From contig QXEO01000549.1 in assembly GCA_007115705.1 (NCBI GenBank), positions 124,001 to 188,000 on the forward strand: a stretch of 64,000 nt of DNA, given 5' to 3'. The notes beneath the pieces were generated by a model. The model was given only the letters and a program-made list of their open reading frames with translations, made no database searches and had not been told where the DNA came from. Positions 12,887 to 24,320 of this stretch are shown here, one piece after another. Made by a program: the position numbers and the translations under genes. The number at the start of each line of letters is the position of its first letter. Positions within the stretch are counted from its first letter, which is position 1. The DNA is from Dactylis glomerata. Lineage: Eukaryota; Streptophyta; Magnoliopsida; Poales; Poaceae.

Positions 12887-13118
12887 AAGCTGTACTCATT
12901 GCCGTCAGACTACTCTCATGCAAAAAGTGCAAGCTCTCTAATTTTCACACGTTCACGTCCTTAGAGTGAACTCATGATTCTTTTTAGTCCTCTATTATAG
13001 GAAATCCGTACTTCCTCAATACCGTACATGTCCAATTGTCCATTCAGAAGAAAAAATAATTGAAAGACAAAGGCTGGTCCACTGTCTGCAGAATTCTCCC
13101 AATTGTCATTACAACTAA

Positions 13119-13283
13119 GTACTCCCTCCGTTTAGAAATATAAGATGTTTTAGCTTTGTGAAGTGAGTGTATCTAGAAATCTTTTAGTGTATAGATTCAA
13201 ACGAATATATACACTAAAAGATGTCTAGATACACTCATTTCACAAAGCTAAAACATCTTATATTTCTAAACGGAGGGGATTAC
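13119..13283. mobile_element. Stowaway MITE between convergent genes
   Basis: A long hairpin: CTCCCTCCGTTTAGAAATAT followed by TAAGATGTTTTAGCTTTGTG, and the same sequence inverted at 13236-13276. A TA flank is clear on the left; the right end (GGGGATTA) is slightly changed. It lies between the end of the PGK-TrmB gene (12886) and the end of the lectin receptor kinase (13357). Confidence 0.9.
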
Positions 13284-13356
13284 CATCCTTCTCCCAAAGC
13301 TTGCCGACAGCAGCAGCATGCTCTAAAATGGCTGCCTTTGGAGTACCATGCCCACG

Positions 13357-15417
13357 TCATCGGCCGCTGGAGAGGCCAATGTCAGACATGGTGGCGATGC
13401 TTGACGCTGATCGCCACACGGCCCGCGTGCCAAGAACACCCTGCTGTGTCTCCATGGCCGCGAGCATGTTGACGGTCACGTACGTCGGGGGAAGCTCCGG
13501 CAGTGGCACGCCGCCGTTGAGGTACTGCACGACCTGTCTCATGCTTGGGCGCGCCACCGGCGACGGATGCAGGCACGTCAGCCCCAGCCGGAGCACCAGA
13601 TCCGCCTCGGCGGCGTTGTACCCGGCGCGGAGCTTGGCATCCACCGCGCCTGTGATGGCACCATTCCGCCAGTGCCCCAGCACCCAGTCCGCGAGCACGA
13701 ATCGGTCGAGGTCGCCGTAGACGCCCTCCCCCTCGTCCTCCTCGATGGGCCTCCGGCCGCATGCGACCTCTAGGAGGAACGCGCCGAACGCGAACACGTC
13801 GGAGAGGGTGGTCGCCCTGCCGGTGCGCACCAGCTCCGGCGCGAGGTACCCCATGGTGCCAACCACATGCGTGGTCGGCGCGTCGGCGCCATGGTCGTAC
13901 AGTCTCGCGAGGCCAAAGTCGCCGAGCCGGCCGTTCATCTCGGCGTCAAGGAGCACATTGCTCGCCTTGATGTCCCGGTGGATGACGACCTGCTCCCAGT
14001 CCTCGTGCATGTAGAGCAAGCCGGAGGCGACGCCTTTGATGATCCGGAGTCTCTGATCCCAGTCGAGTGCAGGCTCCGCCTCGCCATGGCCGTGCAAGTA
14101 CCTATCCAGGCTGCCGTTTGGCATGTAATCGTATACCAGCAAGAGCTCCCCTTTGCGCCGGCAATAGCCGAGCAGCTGGACGAGGTTGCGGTGCCGGAGG
14201 CGGCCGATGCTGACGACCTCGGCGATGAACTCCTTCATCCCTTGCTTCGATTCGTGCGACACCCTCTTCACGGCGACCTCGGAGCCAGACCCTGGGAGTA
14301 CGCCCATGTACACGCTCCCGAACCCTCCGGCGCCGAGGAGCCGCTTGTCCTTGAACCCGGCGGTGGCTTTATACAGGTCCTTGAACGCAAACCGATGGGG
14401 CCCGAATTCCACCTCCCAGTCTTCGCGCAGCTCCTTGTACATGAGACGGCGGCGGAGGAGCAGGAGGCCGACGCCGACAGCCGCGAGGACGGCAGCCGTG
14501 GTAACGATCGGCAGCACGATGGCGAGCGCCTTGGATCGAGGCTTGGGGCCAATGCGAGGCAGCTTCGGCAGCTTGGCGACGTCGAGCGCTGGAGCGGGGC
14601 CGCTGTCCAAGCTGAAGCTCCAGCCGAGCACATAGTGCTTGCACAACACGATGCTGGACCCTGACGAGAAGCCGACGTACGCCGTGTCGGTGACGATAGT
14701 CGAGAGGTCGATCCTCGTGGACAGGAGCGGCGTCTTGGGCCGGGGCGATCGCGCCGGGGCCATGGCCACGGTGATCTCCGTCGTTGTGGCGTCGTAGTCT
14801 ACCCATACCTGCATCGGGTCCCGGCTCGCCAGGCCTAGGTGCTGGAACGCGCCGGTGGCGTCGTCGTAGTAGCCCGCCGTGGCGGCCGCCGAGGAGTTGA
14901 GGCTGTTGACGTCGACGCCAACGTGGTTGTCGTTCATGTCCTCGAACTCCGGGTTGCGCACGGTGTCCAGCTCGACGGCGAAGACGTGGTTCCGTGGGTC
15001 GCCGTTGTCGCTGGCGTTGAACATCCCTAGGTACTGCGCCGCCGTCGCAGTCGACAGGTCCCTGCTGCTCGGGGCGATCAGGAACGCCAGGCCGCTCGTG
15101 CTCAGGTCGATCAGCTCCGACACGATGGCGAACACGAAGGTAGTCGAGAATGAGGACATCACGGGCGCGTCACCACCCAACGCCGGCGATGGACGGTGGA
15201 ACCTGACCGGGTCCGGGTGGAAGGCGTGGGCTAAGTTCAAGTTGGTGTCGTTGGTGAGCAGCAGCAGCCCGTCCGGCGTGACGCTGGCTATGCCGCCGAG
15301 CGCCAGCCCCGCGGTGGCGAAGCCCTCATAGGCGAACTCCACAGCGCCATCGACGCCCATTGCTACAAGCAGCTGGACCTGGACGAGTAGCAGCAGTATC
15401 AATTTCTTGGGAAGCAT
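13357..15417 (-). CDS. L-type lectin-domain receptor kinase
   Basis: An intronless gene of 686 residues, usual for plant L-type lectin receptor kinases, plasma-membrane Ser/Thr kinases linked to defence and stress signalling. The start is ATG at 15415-15417; the frame extends upstream only through non-ATG codons. Residues 1-25 form a signal peptide. Residues 26-270 are a legume-lectin domain (FSTTFVFAIVSE, GLAFLIAPS, HVFAVELDT, NDNHVGVDVN, MQVWVDYD). A membrane segment lies near 297-321. The kinase has glycine loop GAGGFG (362-367), lysine in AVKR (K384), HRDIK (D482) and DFG (D500), so it should be an active RD kinase. The C-terminal tail after about 640 is short. No lesion was seen. It converges on the PGK-TrmB gene with a 470 bp spacer, and it is a paralogue of the broken copy at 55249-57500. 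Confidence 0.95.
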   Translation of the reverse strand: MLPKKLILLLLVQVQLLVAMGVDGAVEFAYEGFATAGLALGGIASVTPDGLLLLTNDTNLNLAHAFHPDPVRFHRPSPALGGDAPVMSSFSTTFVFAIVSELIDLSTSGLAFLIAPSSRDLSTATAAQYLGMFNASDNGDPRNHVFAVELDTVRNPEFEDMNDNHVGVDVNSLNSSAAATAGYYDDATGAFQHLGLASRDPMQVWVDYDATTTEITVAMAPARSPRPKTPLLSTRIDLSTIVTDTAYVGFSSGSSIVLCKHYVLGWSFSLDSGPAPALDVAKLPKLPRIGPKPRSKALAIVLPIVTTAAVLAAVGVGLLLLRRRLMYKELREDWEVEFGPHRFAFKDLYKATAGFKDKRLLGAGGFGSVYMGVLPGSGSEVAVKRVSHESKQGMKEFIAEVVSIGRLRHRNLVQLLGYCRRKGELLLVYDYMPNGSLDRYLHGHGEAEPALDWDQRLRIIKGVASGLLYMHEDWEQVVIHRDIKASNVLLDAEMNGRLGDFGLARLYDHGADAPTTHVVGTMGYLAPELVRTGRATTLSDVFAFGAFLLEVACGRRPIEEDEGEGVYGDLDRFVLADWVLGHWRNGAITGAVDAKLRAGYNAAEADLVLRLGLTCLHPSPVARPSMRQVVQYLNGGVPLPELPPTYVTVNMLAAMETQQGVLGTRAVWRSASSIATMSDIGLSSGR

Positions 15418-17789
15418 GACGCCCCTCCGGCCTCGCTCTGCACGCTTTGCCACCTCAAACTTTGACCTCTGCGCTTGTATACTTGATAGGTACTTAAAGT
15501 TGGATAAAAATTTAGTTCAGCCTGGGTTTATTTTCAGTTAGGCAGCTGCTAGGAAGCTACTGGTTGCCTAGCTAGCACGGAATGACGGTCAACATGAGAG
15601 CGACCTGCCATGGTAGCTTGGCTGGAGTCCGTGACTGCAGTGTGATGCTGATACGCCTAATGGGACAAAATTTCGTCAAATTTTTCCTCCTGAAATGTCC
15701 CAGTTTTTAGGCGGAAGAAATGTCGGACCAGAAATAATCAATTGAAACTGAGGAACGTGGTACTTGAAAATATTTTATTGAATTTCTTGTTTGACAAAAA
15801 TCTAAAGTGAGACAAGCCGCAGTCAATTACTAAAACGTTTGATTTGGCACCATTTTCCGGCGGCGACAACGTCGCCTTCATGGATAACGGTTGATATGAC
15901 ACGGGTGATCATTTCCAAAATTTTGCCTACGCAAGATATACCCTATTTACAAGATGGAATACGTGTTGATATGGTCTCCAATCCCTTAGGAGTACCCTCC
16001 CAAATGAATGTAGGATAAATATTTAAAAGCTCACCCGGATTAGACGGGATCTGCTAAAAAAACATTAGCCTACACATTCGCTTCATTCTTCTTTTGTATC
16101 ATATCCAAATAGGATTTTTTTTTATGATGTACGTCCGTACATTACTTGTATTTATAAATATAATAATACAGAGTTGATACACATACAAGCAACACAACAT
16201 AAGGAGGATACAGACGATTGTACTGCTGTAAACTACCATCACCGCAACTATCAAGCACACAAGTCCTTCGCCGTCGCCGGAGAAGAAGAAGAGCACCATC
16301 AGTCGGTCCACTCTTTGGCGCTGAAGAAAAAAAAAGGAAATTCTTCGGTCCCGAAAGGATAAGCCACTTTGACTCGAAATCCTATATAAAATGTATTACA
16401 TAAGGCTAATTTGGCAATGTTAAGCGCGGTTCATCTATTTATGGTTCGCCAAAACATGCCCTTTTTCTCCCCCGTCAGGTCTAGACCCTTTGTGCTAAAA
16501 GGTCAATATGACCATGTAAAAAAAGGTCTATGCGCTTAGACTAGTGATATTTTTCAGTTGTCTAATGCAAGGTGTCTGCCGGCTGATTCTAGGAGAGAAG
16601 CTATCTGATCCAGTAAGAGTATCTCCACCGGCACACTCAATAGGGCACTGGACCAGTGCTATTGGGGGCACACATTACCGTATTACGGATGTGCCTTAGA
16701 GAAGCAATAAGTTTTTTTAATTTTCAAAATCCAACAATATTTGTACCTAAAACATAGTTGATACAACAGTTTAAATAATTTACAAATTGACTAGACAAAT
16801 ACTCGCTTTATTTATCCACACATTATCAACTGGATCCAACTGAAAATATCTTATTGTTCACAAATTTGCTTGATCGTCTTGAGCTTTTATTTGTTCATAT
16901 CACTTGCTTTCATAAGATCGAACAACATGTATTCCAACAGTTTCTCCTCCTCCTTCCATTCTTTCGTTTTCTCCTCCCCTTTTTCTTCTCCTCCTTCAGC
17001 ATGTTCTTCTCCTTCTCCATCTTCTCGAACTGAATCCTAGCTTGATCCTCACAACTTTCCTTCAGCTTTGCCATGTTAATAAACTAGTGTATTTATTATT
17101 CACCTTGTTCTTCTCTTTAATAATGTTTTAAGCACATCAACATTCTGAATTAGTCTTCAATTCTAGCATGTTGCAATTCTCATAAATGACCCAGTGAGTA
17201 GATAGTGCATTACGGAGCAGTATAGGCCTCTCAGGATCAACCCAACATACAAAGCCACAGTTTATGAAATTCTACAAATATGAATCATGAACACCAATAA
17301 TTGAGTAACACCATCAATGCTTTGTGATATTACTAACACAAATGCAGCACACTAGAATCGTCTGCCGGTTTTCATCCCTTCGAAAGCAACTACTTTCTGC
17401 GACACACATCGATGTATGCGGCAAAACTTATCTCCGACAAAATGTTGGGTCATCAATTTATTAAGGAGTGTATTCCACCTCAATATACTACAAATCAAGT
17501 AAAACATTACAAAATCTATGCTAATGTAGGCACAATCTCAAAATATACTAAATTTGGAGTCATCTACTCAAAGGGAGGATAAATACCCACAATCGCCTAG
17601 CTCGGACTCGCTTGTCGTCTCTCCGCCGTTCCAACTCAGCATGTCGTAAGGCGGTCGTAGCAATGCATAGACAATGTAGTAGTCCAAGCTGCTGAAGGCT
17701 GATCCTGACTTCCAAACAATGACGAGAATGACAACAAAAGAAGGAGGACTGCTGGGATGGGTGTTCAATAGACGCCGCCGAACTGTAGA
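15418..17789. other. Intergenic region; receptor-kinase promoter at its left edge
   Basis: AT-rich DNA with no exon or intact transposon that I can support. The first few hundred bases must contain the minus-strand promoter of the lectin receptor kinase, but no clear TATA element was chosen. The ORFs in this stretch are short and lack family similarity. Confidence 0.4.
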
Positions 17790-17790
17790 T

Positions 17791-18395
17791 GGGCAAAATC
17801 GCAGGTCAAAGATTTTCATATTTTGAATATCCTTCAGTTCAATATATTCAAACTTGAGCCAAATTTGTCGGCATGCTTATTCATACAAGGGGGCTGCAGT
17901 TCTAAAGTTTCACCATGCATTTTGTATACGACCTTCCAAGGTATCAATTTCAGGTTATTTTCTCCCATATTTTATGACTAATGTGTATGATACATAGAGC
18001 TCATATTTGAATAAAATTGGGAAAATTAGAATATCCAAATTGGCAAAACCCTAGTTGAAACCTTTTGAACTAATTTGTACTACAAAAAATGCTGCAGTTA
18101 CTAGGCAAAATCGTAGGTAAATGATTTTCATTTCTTATATTCCCTTCTATAAACCTAAACTTGGGCCAAATTTGTTGGCATGCCTACTTATAAAAGGGGG
18201 TGAAGTTTTGCAGTTTCATCATTCTATCTGCATATGACCCTTCCCGGATATCTCAGAATATTTTCTCCCAGATTTTATGATGGTCATATCACATAATTGG
18301 ACAAAACACTAGTGCAAACCTATTGAACTAATTTGTAGGCAAAATTTTGAAGTAGATTTGTAATAGGCAAAATCATAGGTTAAAGATTTTTTAAC
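17791..18395 (+). repeat. Tandem repeat, about 2.1 diverged units of 260-312 bp
   Basis: Unit starts share GGCAAAATC-G/A-x-AGGT-x-AA-x-GATTTT at 17791, 18103 and about 18366. The bodies also align: both have AACTTG(A/G)GCCAAATTTGT followed by GGCATGC, then a run of G and a CATTxTxTxTGxATA(T/C)GACC segment, and both end in GAACTAATTTGTA. The third unit is cut off after the first 30 bases. Repeat family not recognised. Confidence 0.75.
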
Positions 18396-18843
18396 TAGAT
18401 TTTTATGTCTACATCTAAAGCATCAATTCTAGCCGTTGGTATTCTAAATCTAACGGCCGAGGTTGCTTGGATTCGCTGTGAATAGTATACCGTAGCTGCC
18501 TCCAGGTTGTTCTATAAACATCTCGTCACTTTATGTTGATAATGGACTGACGTTGACATTTTACAACAAGAGCGCCCAAGAGAGTTAGCCTAGAAGGAGA
18601 ACGCGGAGAGTAAGAAGTAAAAAATGAAATACAAGGGGCCCACCAAGTACATACTTTATAGTTTTGTTGAATTTTATTGCTTACTAATCTATATATTTTA
18701 AACTAACTTTCTGTATTGGACATTTATAATTTGTTTTCTTCAATATGCATTCTGATTAGCAAGTATATGCATTTTTCTCTTTACCAAAATACTCCATAAT
18801 GTTCAGACGTGCACCGCACATGTATACATACTAGTGTATACTA
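18396..18843. other. Unassigned AT-rich intergenic DNA
   Basis: No ORF, RNA gene or bounded repeat was recognised between the truncated tandem repeat and the microsatellite-bearing segment. Confidence 0.3.
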
Positions 18844-19087
18844 CTCCCTATGCTTCTCGACCGAGATAGGAAATGGACGACTTGAAGAGAAGGAGAACAT
18901 GCTACTGGGTGACTTTGACTAGTGGTCAGGTCGCTTTGGTCAGTGCATGCTTACCACCCATAGCGCGAAGAAAGCACTGATGTCCACCGTAGTCCGTAGC
19001 ACTGTTTTTTTCTTTCTGTGATTGGATCCTCCGAGTACTATTCCACATCGTTTACGCGCGCCCTTCAACACATTGATGGAGCGACCG

Positions 19088-19330
<243 letters not shown>

Positions 19331-19385
19331 TTTCTGTTTAGTTCCTTTCCTCGCTACGTTCGCAATCCTTTCCCAGGATAGGGAG

Positions 19386-20309
19386 TAATATGTCATATTT
19401 TTACACTCTCGAGAGGTGCGCTACTTTTTCCACAAACGTCCTTGGCCTTATTGCCCTAGTCACGCTTCCTTTGGTGTGAGGCCGGTTACCAAGTTTCTCC
19501 AAGTCATGTCGAGCACTACCTAACTCCATAATCTACCCTTTTGCATTGAACCGGAAGACGACGGCGATCAGATGCCATCCCTGCTGAGACACTAAAATCG
19601 TCATCCTGCCGCACAAGATGGGGACGTTACGGGCTCTCACCCACTGTAGTTCCTCGCGGGAACACAACCCAACCTAGTCGTATGAAGATATACGGAACTA
19701 AGGAGAAACTTCTGACTTGCTCGTCCCATTCCAAGATCTGTGGTCAACGCGGGTTGTACGGTGCTTTGGAATCACTTGCTACTTTCTGTTATTAATTCCT
19801 AAGTGACTTTCCCGGTACAATGAAATCTCCACCAATATGACTTTCTCATGTATCAAACCATGATTTCATTGCCCACCAATTGTGATTCAATTTACTTTTA
19901 AAACAATAATTTGTTTTGTGTTGGTGATTCCTTTTTAAAGGTTTATACAAAAATTTACTAAGTGCAAGGGTGAACTTGCCTGACGATTGCAAGATAATGC
20001 AGTTCGAAGGTTCTACTTGACCCTTGACCTCAGGTCATGGATTAACAATCAATTCTTAAGAAAACTTCAAAAGTTCAAATCACACTCCTAGTGCAACTAT
20101 AGGTTATGCAATGTTTTCACTGGTGATTTATATCATTCCTTTTTGGTGTGTTGGTTTTTCAATCAATTATTCAAACTTTATTGTTCCAATAGTACTATCA
20201 AATTTCATCCATCCTTTTTCTTATATGCTTTCTTTGTCAAACAATGAAACGACCTATATTAGGAATTCTCCATCTGTCAACCAGCATACTCAAGAGTAGC
20301 ATGGAAGGA
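19386..20309. other. Unassigned intergenic DNA
   Basis: No gene, RNA or bounded transposon was recognised. The stretch 19400-19750 is GC-richer, but the frames there are short and lack family similarity. Confidence 0.3.
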
Positions 20310-21359
20310 TTTTTTTTGAACAAAACGGGAAATTTTGCCTCATTTTATTAAAAAAGTAGAAGAGAATTGACCGGTTCATTTGTAGGGAAACTGGCCGAAA
20401 ACCCGTACAATGCACCAATATCGTCATGGAACACGACCATATTGGGCACACCACCACAGCCAACCTGGCTACCCACACGAAACACAGACACACAAGGAGA
20501 GCCGCATCAAGGTAGTCACACAGTGTCATCGTCATCACTCCTCCACAAGCCAGTGACTCCGACTTCATGACGACTTCCCAAACATAGCTTCACCGATGGT
20601 GCCGGAGCCCATGCCGGCCCATGCCACTAATTGGACACACGCGCCAAGGACAGATAGCTCCGACTCAGACGACGAGCTTCACAAGGGAATTATGCTGGTC
20701 TTGCACCGACCGAGTACTCTGCAAACCACCCGCGGTCGGTCATCGTCGCCGCGGAGATGCCACCGCAACTCTGACTCCACAGCAACACGACTTAGCAGAA
20801 GAACCCATCGGACACGCCTGGTAAACCGACTAATGAAGCCCCGCCTCGACCCATCTTCCGCTCGAGTCATCATCTTTGCCAAACTGCACACTTGGACATC
20901 ACACAACAGCCCGACAACCACCATGTTTCCCCAAACCCTAACCGCAGGCGACTCCGAGATGATGCCCCCAACAAGGAAGAGACACAACAGCGCCTCCATC
21001 GCCCGATCCTGGATCTGAGGAGTCGAGACCGCAGGCGCAGGAGTACGCACACCTCATGACGATGCTTCCATGAAAGAATGTGACACCTGTGGCCGTCACC
21101 ATCGCCACCTCTTGCCAAGCCAGAGCAAGGATTTCTCCCGAGGGTGCCTAACACCTGCAACCCAAATCAGCCACCCACGAGCCACCACCATGCGCTTCGA
21201 AGCCCGCCGACCACCATCCCTTCCCGAAGCCAACTCTGCACCACCAGGCCGAGAACATCAACGCTGCACAGAGCCACCATCGGAACAAGCCGAGCCATAG
21301 CTAGAAGTGTAGCATCGAAGCCCTCGCAGTCGACCAGTTCAAACCGCCGCCCTCACAGC
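20310..21359 (-). mobile_element. LINE-like, poly(A)-tailed element, 3' part
   Basis: On the minus strand this segment ends in AATAAAATGAGGC, a short AT stretch and a run of eight A, the usual 3' end of Triticeae LINE-derived elements. The body is GC-rich without a long ORF. It stops at 21359, where the Gypsy LTR begins, and its other half resumes at 46719 beyond the LTR stack. The whole element (about 1.7 kb) carries no reverse transcriptase, so it is non-autonomous or internally deleted. Confidence 0.55.
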
Positions 21360-22152
21360 TGATGTCTACGCACACGTCTGTTCTTGTAGACAGTGTTAGG
21401 CCTCCAAGTGCAGAGGTTTGTAGAACAGCAGCAAGTTTCCCTTAAGTGGATCACCCAAGGTTTATCGAACTCAGGGAGGAGGAGGTCAAAGTTATCCCTC
21501 TCAAACAACCCTGCAATTATGATACATAAAGTCTCTTGTGTCCCCAACACACCCAATACACTTGTCAGATGTATAGGTGCACTAGTTCGGCGAAGAGATA
21601 GTGAAATACAAGTAGTAGTGATGATTATGAGTAGTAAACATAATCTGAAATAAGTATTGTTGCAAGCAAACATGTAACAAAACTGAAAGGAAATGGTGTG
21701 CAAAGCTTGGAAACAAGGCCTAGGGATCATACTTTCACTAGTGGACACACTCTCAACAAATATAACATAATTGAACCAATAGATACTATCATCAATATGC
21801 AACTCAAAACAGTTCTCCAATGGAAAACAAACACTAATCATGCGTAGGGCTACGAAGCACTCCTCAAAGTCCGTATGTACCCAAACTAGATTGTCCGACA
21901 CTGTCACCGTGAACGCACTAGATGGTTCCAACAAACACCAACAATTCATAGAGACATTAACAAAAAAGACACACATGATGCGCACACTGTCACCTTCACA
22001 CCATGATACAAGGTATCTCCGGAGTTTACAAATATAAAGCACGGGAGTAGCATAATATCTGAATAATAACATCTACCAATTCAACTAGATACAAATCTCA
22101 CGATCACATAAAGATCACATCATGGGAGAGAGAGGTGAACCACATAGCTACC

Positions 22153-24320
22153 TGAAAGGACACAGATGTCGCCTAGAGGGGGGGTGAATAGGCGATATCA
22201 AATTTTATGAATGGCTTGAACAAAAGCGGAATTAAACTAGCGTTTATTTTGTCAAGCACACAAAACCTAAATAAACTAGGCTCACCTATGTGCACCAACA
22301 ACTTATGCTAAGCAATACAAGTAACAAGGTGATAGCAAGATATATAACTTCAAGCACGAAGGCTATCACAATGTAAAGTGCATAAGTAAAGAGCTCAGGT
22401 ATAGGAATAACCGAGGCACGCGGAGACGATGATGTATTCCCGAGTTCCTCCCTTGAAAGGGAGTACGTCTCATTGGAGGGTTGTGGTATTGCCACAAAGG
22501 CCTAACCAACGCCACAAAGGCCTCACCCTATTCTCCGGTGTGAGCTTGCGCCACAAAGGCCTAGCTCACTCTTCCACTAAGGGGTTCCTCAAGGCGGAAC
22601 CGGGCCTTTACACAAAGCTTGGGGCACGCATCCACAACTTAATTGGAGGCTCCCAAGAATAGCCACAAAGGCACCACAAAGCCACAAAGCCGTCTAGGGT
22701 TCCAAGAACCCAAGAGTGATAAGCTCACAAACTTTCACTTACTCGAATCTCCGGGGAGAACTCAAACCGATGCAACTTATGCAATGGCAAGAGCACACAA
22801 GGTGCTCAAATCCTTCTCACTCAAATCCTACCAAAGCAACTAATGCTATGGAGAGATATGAGAGGAAGAACAAATGGAGGAAACCACACAAGTCTCCAAG
22901 ATCTAGATCCCAAGATGTTCCCCTCACTTAGAGGAGAGATTGATTGGTGGAGTTGTAGATCTAGATCTTCTCTTTCAAATCCCTCAACAAGATTCAAGAA
23001 ATATGGGAGGGATAGAGAGTAATTGCAAGCTCTTGAAGGTCAAAACAATGGAGGAGAGAGAGACAAGCAACCAGCCCCAAGGAGGAAGAAGGGGAGGGGT
23101 ATTTATACCCCCTCCCATAAAAATGACCGTTACAGCGTCCCAGGCCGGATTATCCGGCCCCCTGGCCGGAATATCCGCCCCCCCACTGGGTGACGCGCCC
23201 AAAAGTCCTTAGCAGAAATTCCGAAACGAAATTTTCGCCCCCAGGCCGGATAATCCGCCCCCCTGGCCGGAATATCCGCCCCCCTTACTGGGTGACGCCG
23301 AGCAGAAATTGCAATACGAAAACGGTGATAACTTTTTCATCCGGACTCCGTTTTCAATGATCTTGGGCTCGTTGGAATCACCACAACGAGCTCTACAACT
23401 TCATCCATAGAAACATCATAGTCCAACAAAGGAGGATAAAACCAAATAATGAAAGCTTTAAACTCCCTTCGAAGACAAACCGGTAAAACCTCCAAACATC
23501 AAAAACGCAATAAGAGTTTCATACGAAATCCGTTTTTGATGAGATAGAGCTTGTCATGGAAATAACCACAAGCTCTAGAACCTCACAAGGATAAAACCCA
23601 AATAAGAACCAAGAAAGATGATGCCAAGTATGCAAAGGTTTGAGCTCTCTTCGAACGATACAATTAAGTTACTCACTCGAGAGCCCCTCTTGATAGTACG
23701 GCTACCGATCCTATAACCCGGTCTCACAACTAACATCATGAGACTAGTAAGAAAGAAACCCTAACACTATCATACCTTTGCCTTGAGCATTCCACTTGAG
23801 GTTGATAATGACGATCTTGATCTTCTCAAGTTGGACCACCTTTCTTGATTGAGCTTGCTTGGTGAAGTCTTGTGGATTGCTCCCCCATACTCTACTATGG
23901 AAGAGACTCTCTTTAAGCATATCTTCACATATCCATGACCAAAATATAGATGGCAAGCTTCAAGCATATGTTCTCTTCTAGTTGCTCATCTTGAACTTGC
24001 GCTTTGACTTGATCAATCCTCGAATCAATTCTTCTTTCTCCATAATGATGTTGTCATGAGGATACACATGAGAGCTCACTCAATCTTATTCTTCAAGACA
24101 CACTTGAGATAAGCTCAACTCCCTTAAGACCAATCTTTGGATCACTCCTTGAATAACACCTTGGTCAACACATAATCTTCTTCTTACAACCTTGACTCCA
24201 ACAAATGGTTCAAGCATTGTCTATGGACAAGTCCTACACATATAACTCAATGCAACCATTAGTCCATAGGGATTGTCATTAATTACCAAAACCACACATG
24301 GGGCTCGATATGATCTTTCA
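22153..24320 (-). repeat. Copia 3' LTR
   Basis: This 2168 bp LTR begins and ends with TGAAAG/CTTTCA. It differs from the 5' copy at roughly nine substitutions plus two length changes in G/C runs (near 22176 and 23175). Its interior contains the repeated GCCACAAAGGCC motif at about 22490-22690 and two copies of a GGCCGGAATATCCGCCCC segment. Confidence 0.92.

Noticed and set aside
13867..14664. 265-codon plus-strand ORF opposite the lectin receptor kinase
   Set aside because: High-GC shadow of the kinase coding strand.
15418..15453. 12-residue N-terminal extension of the intact lectin receptor kinase
   Set aside because: It begins at GTG, not ATG; the ATG at 15417 starts a normal signal peptide.
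20596..21300. Several overlapping 70-140 codon ORFs
   Set aside because: Low-complexity GC-rich LINE-like body; no family similarity and all frames behave alike.
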